64,000 bases of DNA from Qipengyuania sp. ABI-127-1. Lineage in GTDB: Bacteria > Pseudomonadota > Alphaproteobacteria > Sphingomonadales > Sphingomonadaceae. The stretch spans positions 603,465 through 667,464 of the forward strand of contig JALJCR010000002.1 of the NCBI GenBank assembly GCA_022953095.1. The letters are read 5' to 3'. Both the position numbers and the translations under genes were made by a program. This document shows positions 60,610-64,000 of the stretch, piece after piece (position 1 is the first letter of the stretch; each line of letters starts with the position of its first letter). The notes under the pieces were generated by a model. It saw only the letters and a program-made list of their open reading frames with translations. It was not told the origin of the DNA and searched no databases.

Positions 60610-63600
60610 ATGGGAATGAAACGACTGTTGCTGGCCTCTGCGGCGCTGGCGCCTCTGGTGAGCTTTGGTACGCAGGTTTCGGCACAATCATTGACGCTGG
60701 ACCCGCCACCGATACGGGCACCGCTGGATGAAAACGGCGTTGATCTGACGACCGGGAACATCGTGATGCCATCATCAACGATAGCCATTGGAGGTGAAGA
60801 TGGTCTGGTCCACACTCGCTACCGGGTTCGAAACGGGTGGAGGCATAATTACCTGCTCTCGATCACTCGCGGTTCGCGGCAACTTGTCGGTGATACATAT
60901 ATCATACAAATTGGTGGAACAGCGCGTGAGTTCGCAATAGGAAGTGGAGGCTTCCTGCCCCTGGATGGCGAAAGTGGGACGCTATCGGAAACGACGAACG
61001 AGATTGTTTATACGAGCGGCGATGGGGTAAAATATACGTTTTCCAAGCAGCTCGTGAAGAATGGTGAAAGTTACTACCAACGCGTAGAGGCGGTCGGTAC
61101 GTCGATAAAACACCCCGGCGGCCTGATAACCACTCTAGCCTATCGTGCTGGTTCCTACACCCGCAATGGCGTATCTTTGAAAACCATCCGCCTCGCGTCA
61201 GTCAATAATAACGGCGGTTTCCAACTTAAGTTCGAATATGAGGCGAATGGTTTCGGCTCGGGCGATGCGAGTTTGGCGGATGTCGATGCGTGGTACACCA
61301 TCGATAAGGTTACCGCGATCAACAATGCTGTCGAATATTGCTCGCCTACCGCGAACAGCTGCGCGCTAACCGAAGATTGGCCCCACCTGTCCTACTCAAG
61401 CACGAAATCTGGCAGCAATACCTACGAAACCGTCACCGATGTGCTGGGCCGCGAAGCCCGGTATAAGATCGACGGGGCGCGGCGGCTCACCGCGATCAAG
61501 CGCCCCGGCGAGGCCAGCGATGGCATGGTTATCGGTTACGATAGCGAGTCCCGGGTCGACTGGATAAAGCTAATGAACAGCTATACGCGCGACTATAGCT
61601 GGTCGACTAATAGCGATAACGAGTTTGTCGCAGTGTCTACGGACGCGTTAGGCCGCACACGAACCGTTGTCAGTGATCCTGTCAAAAAGGTGATTCTTAG
61701 AGACACCGACGCACTGGGTGGCCCGACCTCTTATACGCATGATGGCTCCGGCAGGGTAACCTCAATAATCGCGCCTGAAGGCAACAAGGTCGAGTTCGAC
61801 CACGATAGTCGTGGACGAGTTATCGAGACCAGGCACGTCGACGAAAATGGCTCTGCCGTCATTACGACCAGCGCGACCTATCCAGCACTCGACGGAGCCT
61901 TGCCTTGGGCCTGTGCCAATCCGGTCACCTGCGATAGCCCCCTCACCAGCACCGACGCGAACGGGAAGGTGACGAACTATACATACGATCCGGTGCACGG
62001 CGGCCTCACCCTCATCCAACGCCCCGCTGATCCCAATGGCATCCGGCCCACCACCGCGATCACCTATGCGAATCAACGCGCAAATTATTACATCTCGGCA
62101 AGCGTTCATGAGCAGAGTTCGCAGCCGATCAAGAAACCGCGGTATATCAGGACGTGTCGTACCGCAGCCAGTTGCGTCGGCAGTCCAAATGAGTTGGTCG
62201 TGGAAATGCTGTACCATCCTACAGTAGGCGAACCCAGTAACCCGCGCGTGTCGTCTTCAATACGGAGGACCGGCGACAGTTCGCTACGGGCGGTAACCTC
62301 TTATAAATACGATCATCTGATGAATGTCATCGAGGTCGATGGCCCGCTCACCGAAGCCGATATCACGACATATCGGTATGATCTCGCAGGGCAACTGGTC
62401 GGAATGATCGGCCCCGATCCCGATGGGAGTGCCGGAATGCCCCATGTCGGGATACGGCTCGAGCGAAGGGACGATGGGCAGGTTTATCAGCGCGAAGTGG
62501 GTACGCTTCAGGGCCGTTCCGACGCGGATTGGAATGCATTCGACCCTTTCGAGCTGACCAAAAGCACATTCGATGGTTTCGGCCGTCTTCTGACTGTCGC
62601 CAAGCAGGATCCCGATAGCTCGACGCAATTCTCGCTGACCCAATACAGCTACGATGCCGCCGGCAGGCGCGAATGCACTGCTCTTCGCATGAACGCTCCC
62701 ATCAAGAGTACATCTCTTCCGGCCAGTGCCTGCACCGCAATGACGCCCGGCGCATTCGGCGAAGACCGGATTTCGCGTACATATTATGATAATGCCGACC
62801 AGGTCACGCAGGTCTGGTCCGGGATCGACACCGCGCTCGCCCAGCGCACGGCCAAGCTGGAATATTCGCTCAATGGCCGGGTGACAGCGGTGGAAGATGC
62901 GAAGGGAAATCGTACCGAATATATATTTGACGGTATCGATCGGGCCATCAAAGTGTTGTATCCCCATCCCACAACCGCCGGTCTCGCCAATCCAAACGAT
63001 TTTGAGAGGATGACGTATCTTCCGGGCGGTCAGATCGCCACGTATTTCAACCGCAGGGGCGAGAGGATCGTGTTTCAATACGACGATCTGGGTCGGCTCA
63101 AGCGGAAGACTGTCGATACCCGGTCCGGACTGGACGGGTTGCACACTCGTAATACCAGCTATCAATACGATCTCTTTGGCAATCCTGTCGATATCAGATA
63201 TACCGATGGCAAGGGTTTTGCCTACGGTTACGATGGATTGGGCCGTCTGACATCGGTGACCGATCAGATGCTATCCACCGCCCGTACGCTGGGTTACGAA
63301 TACGATAAGGCCGATCGCCGCACCGCCCTTATCCACCCCGATGGCCAGCGCTTCACTTATACCTATGACGTAATGGGCCGCAACACGTTGATCCGGCATA
63401 ACGGCACCACCACGCTGCGTTCGCTCGACTATTTTGGGGCGGGCGGGCTGAAGCGCGACACGCGGGGTGGCTATCGCTCTGTCTTCACCACTGATGCGGC
63501 CAGGCGGCAAGACAGCCGGAAGCTGGAGATCGCGAACCAGACAACCTCCTACGATTTGGCGCATGGTTGGTCCTACAATCCGGCAAACGAGGTGACGAAC

Positions 63601-64000
63601 GAGATCACGAACAACGATAAGTACGCGTGGGACGGGCATCCCCCAGGTCAGCTGACCAAGAATTACACCGCCAACGGTCTCAACCAGTATACCAGGATCG
63701 ATGCGGCGAATTATAGCTATGATGCCAACGGCAATCTGACCGGCGATGGGATCAACAGCTACACTTACGATCCGCAAAACCGGCTGGTGGAGGTTTCGGG
63801 CGCGCGCAATGTCAAGCTACTCTACGATCCGCTCGGGCGGCTCTATCAAATCCGCGCGAGCAACAGCGCGGTTGGCCAGATCGACGGTAGCGATACGATC
63901 CTGCGCACCAATCTTTACGATGGCGATGCGCTGATCGGGGAATATGCTGCTTCGGGTGCGATGCTGGCGCGCTATGTCCACGGGCTCTCGCCGGGGGACG
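60610..64000 (+). CDS. RHS/YD-repeat protein (partial, runs off the window)
   Basis: The open frame covers 1130 codons to the window edge without a stop. It begins with a signal peptide (LLLASAALAPLVSFGTQVSA) and an N-terminal region with DENGVDLTTGNIVMPSSTIA. From about residue 270 it carries many YD repeats of the RHS type (VTDVLGREARYKIDG, YDSESRVDWIK, FDHDSRGRVIETRH, YDDLGRLKRKTVD, YGYDGLGRLTSV, YTYDVMGRNTLIRH, YSYDANGNLTGDG, YDPLGRLYQI) that build a hollow beta-shell. The end LYDGDALIGEYAASGAMLAR is typical of the start of the RHS core domain, so a variable C-terminal tip should lie beyond the window. Confidence 0.9.
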   Translation, partial: MGMKRLLLASAALAPLVSFGTQVSAQSLTLDPPPIRAPLDENGVDLTTGNIVMPSSTIAIGGEDGLVHTRYRVRNGWRHNYLLSITRGSRQLVGDTYIIQIGGTAREFAIGSGGFLPLDGESGTLSETTNEIVYTSGDGVKYTFSKQLVKNGESYYQRVEAVGTSIKHPGGLITTLAYRAGSYTRNGVSLKTIRLASVNNNGGFQLKFEYEANGFGSGDASLADVDAWYTIDKVTAINNAVEYCSPTANSCALTEDWPHLSYSSTKSGSNTYETVTDVLGREARYKIDGARRLTAIKRPGEASDGMVIGYDSESRVDWIKLMNSYTRDYSWSTNSDNEFVAVSTDALGRTRTVVSDPVKKVILRDTDALGGPTSYTHDGSGRVTSIIAPEGNKVEFDHDSRGRVIETRHVDENGSAVITTSATYPALDGALPWACANPVTCDSPLTSTDANGKVTNYTYDPVHGGLTLIQRPADPNGIRPTTAITYANQRANYYISASVHEQSSQPIKKPRYIRTCRTAASCVGSPNELVVEMLYHPTVGEPSNPRVSSSIRRTGDSSLRAVTSYKYDHLMNVIEVDGPLTEADITTYRYDLAGQLVGMIGPDPDGSAGMPHVGIRLERRDDGQVYQREVGTLQGRSDADWNAFDPFELTKSTFDGFGRLLTVAKQDPDSSTQFSLTQYSYDAAGRRECTALRMNAPIKSTSLPASACTAMTPGAFGEDRISRTYYDNADQVTQVWSGIDTALAQRTAKLEYSLNGRVTAVEDAKGNRTEYIFDGIDRAIKVLYPHPTTAGLANPNDFERMTYLPGGQIATYFNRRGERIVFQYDDLGRLKRKTVDTRSGLDGLHTRNTSYQYDLFGNPVDIRYTDGKGFAYGYDGLGRLTSVTDQMLSTARTLGYEYDKADRRTALIHPDGQRFTYTYDVMGRNTLIRHNGTTTLRSLDYFGAGGLKRDTRGGYRSVFTTDAARRQDSRKLEIANQTTSYDLAHGWSYNPANEVTNEITNNDKYAWDGHPPGQLTKNYTANGLNQYTRIDAANYSYDANGNLTGDGINSYTYDPQNRLVEVSGARNVKLLYDPLGRLYQIRASNSAVGQIDGSDTILRTNLYDGDALIGEYAASGAMLARYVHGLSPGD

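Overview
The window looks like a chromosomal segment of a GC-rich alphaproteobacterium, most likely a sphingomonad of the Erythrobacteraceae type. The reasons are the TonB-dependent receptor and SIS-type amino-sugar enzymes, the compact virB locus, the methylmalonyl-CoA cluster and the general protein flavour. This placement is inferred from gene content; no rRNA gene is present to confirm it.

Left part (1-4.9 kb): a membrane GGDEF/EAL protein, a muramidase with a peptidoglycan-binding domain, and a thiolase-like protein that lacks the usual nucleophilic cysteine. From 4.9 to 22.1 kb lies what reads as a genomic island in the 3' end of a tRNA-Gln gene. A 19-bp copy of the tRNA end marks the far boundary (4911-4929), and a decayed phage-type integrase sits beside the tRNA. 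The cargo is two tight minus-strand operons. One is murQ-gntR-D-lactate dehydrogenase-anmK-nagK-nagB2-nagA-nagX. The other is a TonB receptor, a sodium/solute symporter and a truncated PP2C-like gene. Together they form a route for taking up and catabolising (anhydro-)N-acetylmuramic acid and GlcNAc down to fructose-6-phosphate, acetate and pyruvate. A 2.0-kb IS1595-type element with a passenger operon has invaded the far end and truncated the last gene.

Core part (22-51 kb): a GPH sugar transporter, a YghU-type GST, topoisomerase IB, an NAD synthase with an in-frame N-terminal helix-turn-helix-like extension behind a perfect palindrome, an EamA transporter, ilvE, and a micro-ORF with a 14-nt perfect Shine-Dalgarno. 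Next comes a lipoprotein, tlyA, and then the propionyl-CoA to succinyl-CoA cluster (pccB, a 59-aa ORF, mce, an enoyl-CoA hydratase homologue, methylmalonyl-CoA mutase, bioB, metY-like, pccA). A small GIY-YIG nuclease gene framed by long palindromic repeats has been inserted at the start of mce. After that come csaA-like, aroB/aroK, a small membrane protein with a large secreted protein of unknown function, xerD, accA, an M48 protease, two Flp pilins, a MutT and tRNA-Arg.

Right part (51.5-64 kb): an eight-gene type IV secretion operon (virB3-B4-B6-B8-B9-B10-B11-B2, minus strand) without recognisable virB1, virB5, virB7 or virD4. It is followed by three plus-strand exported proteins, the last being a large RHS/YD-repeat protein that runs off the window edge.
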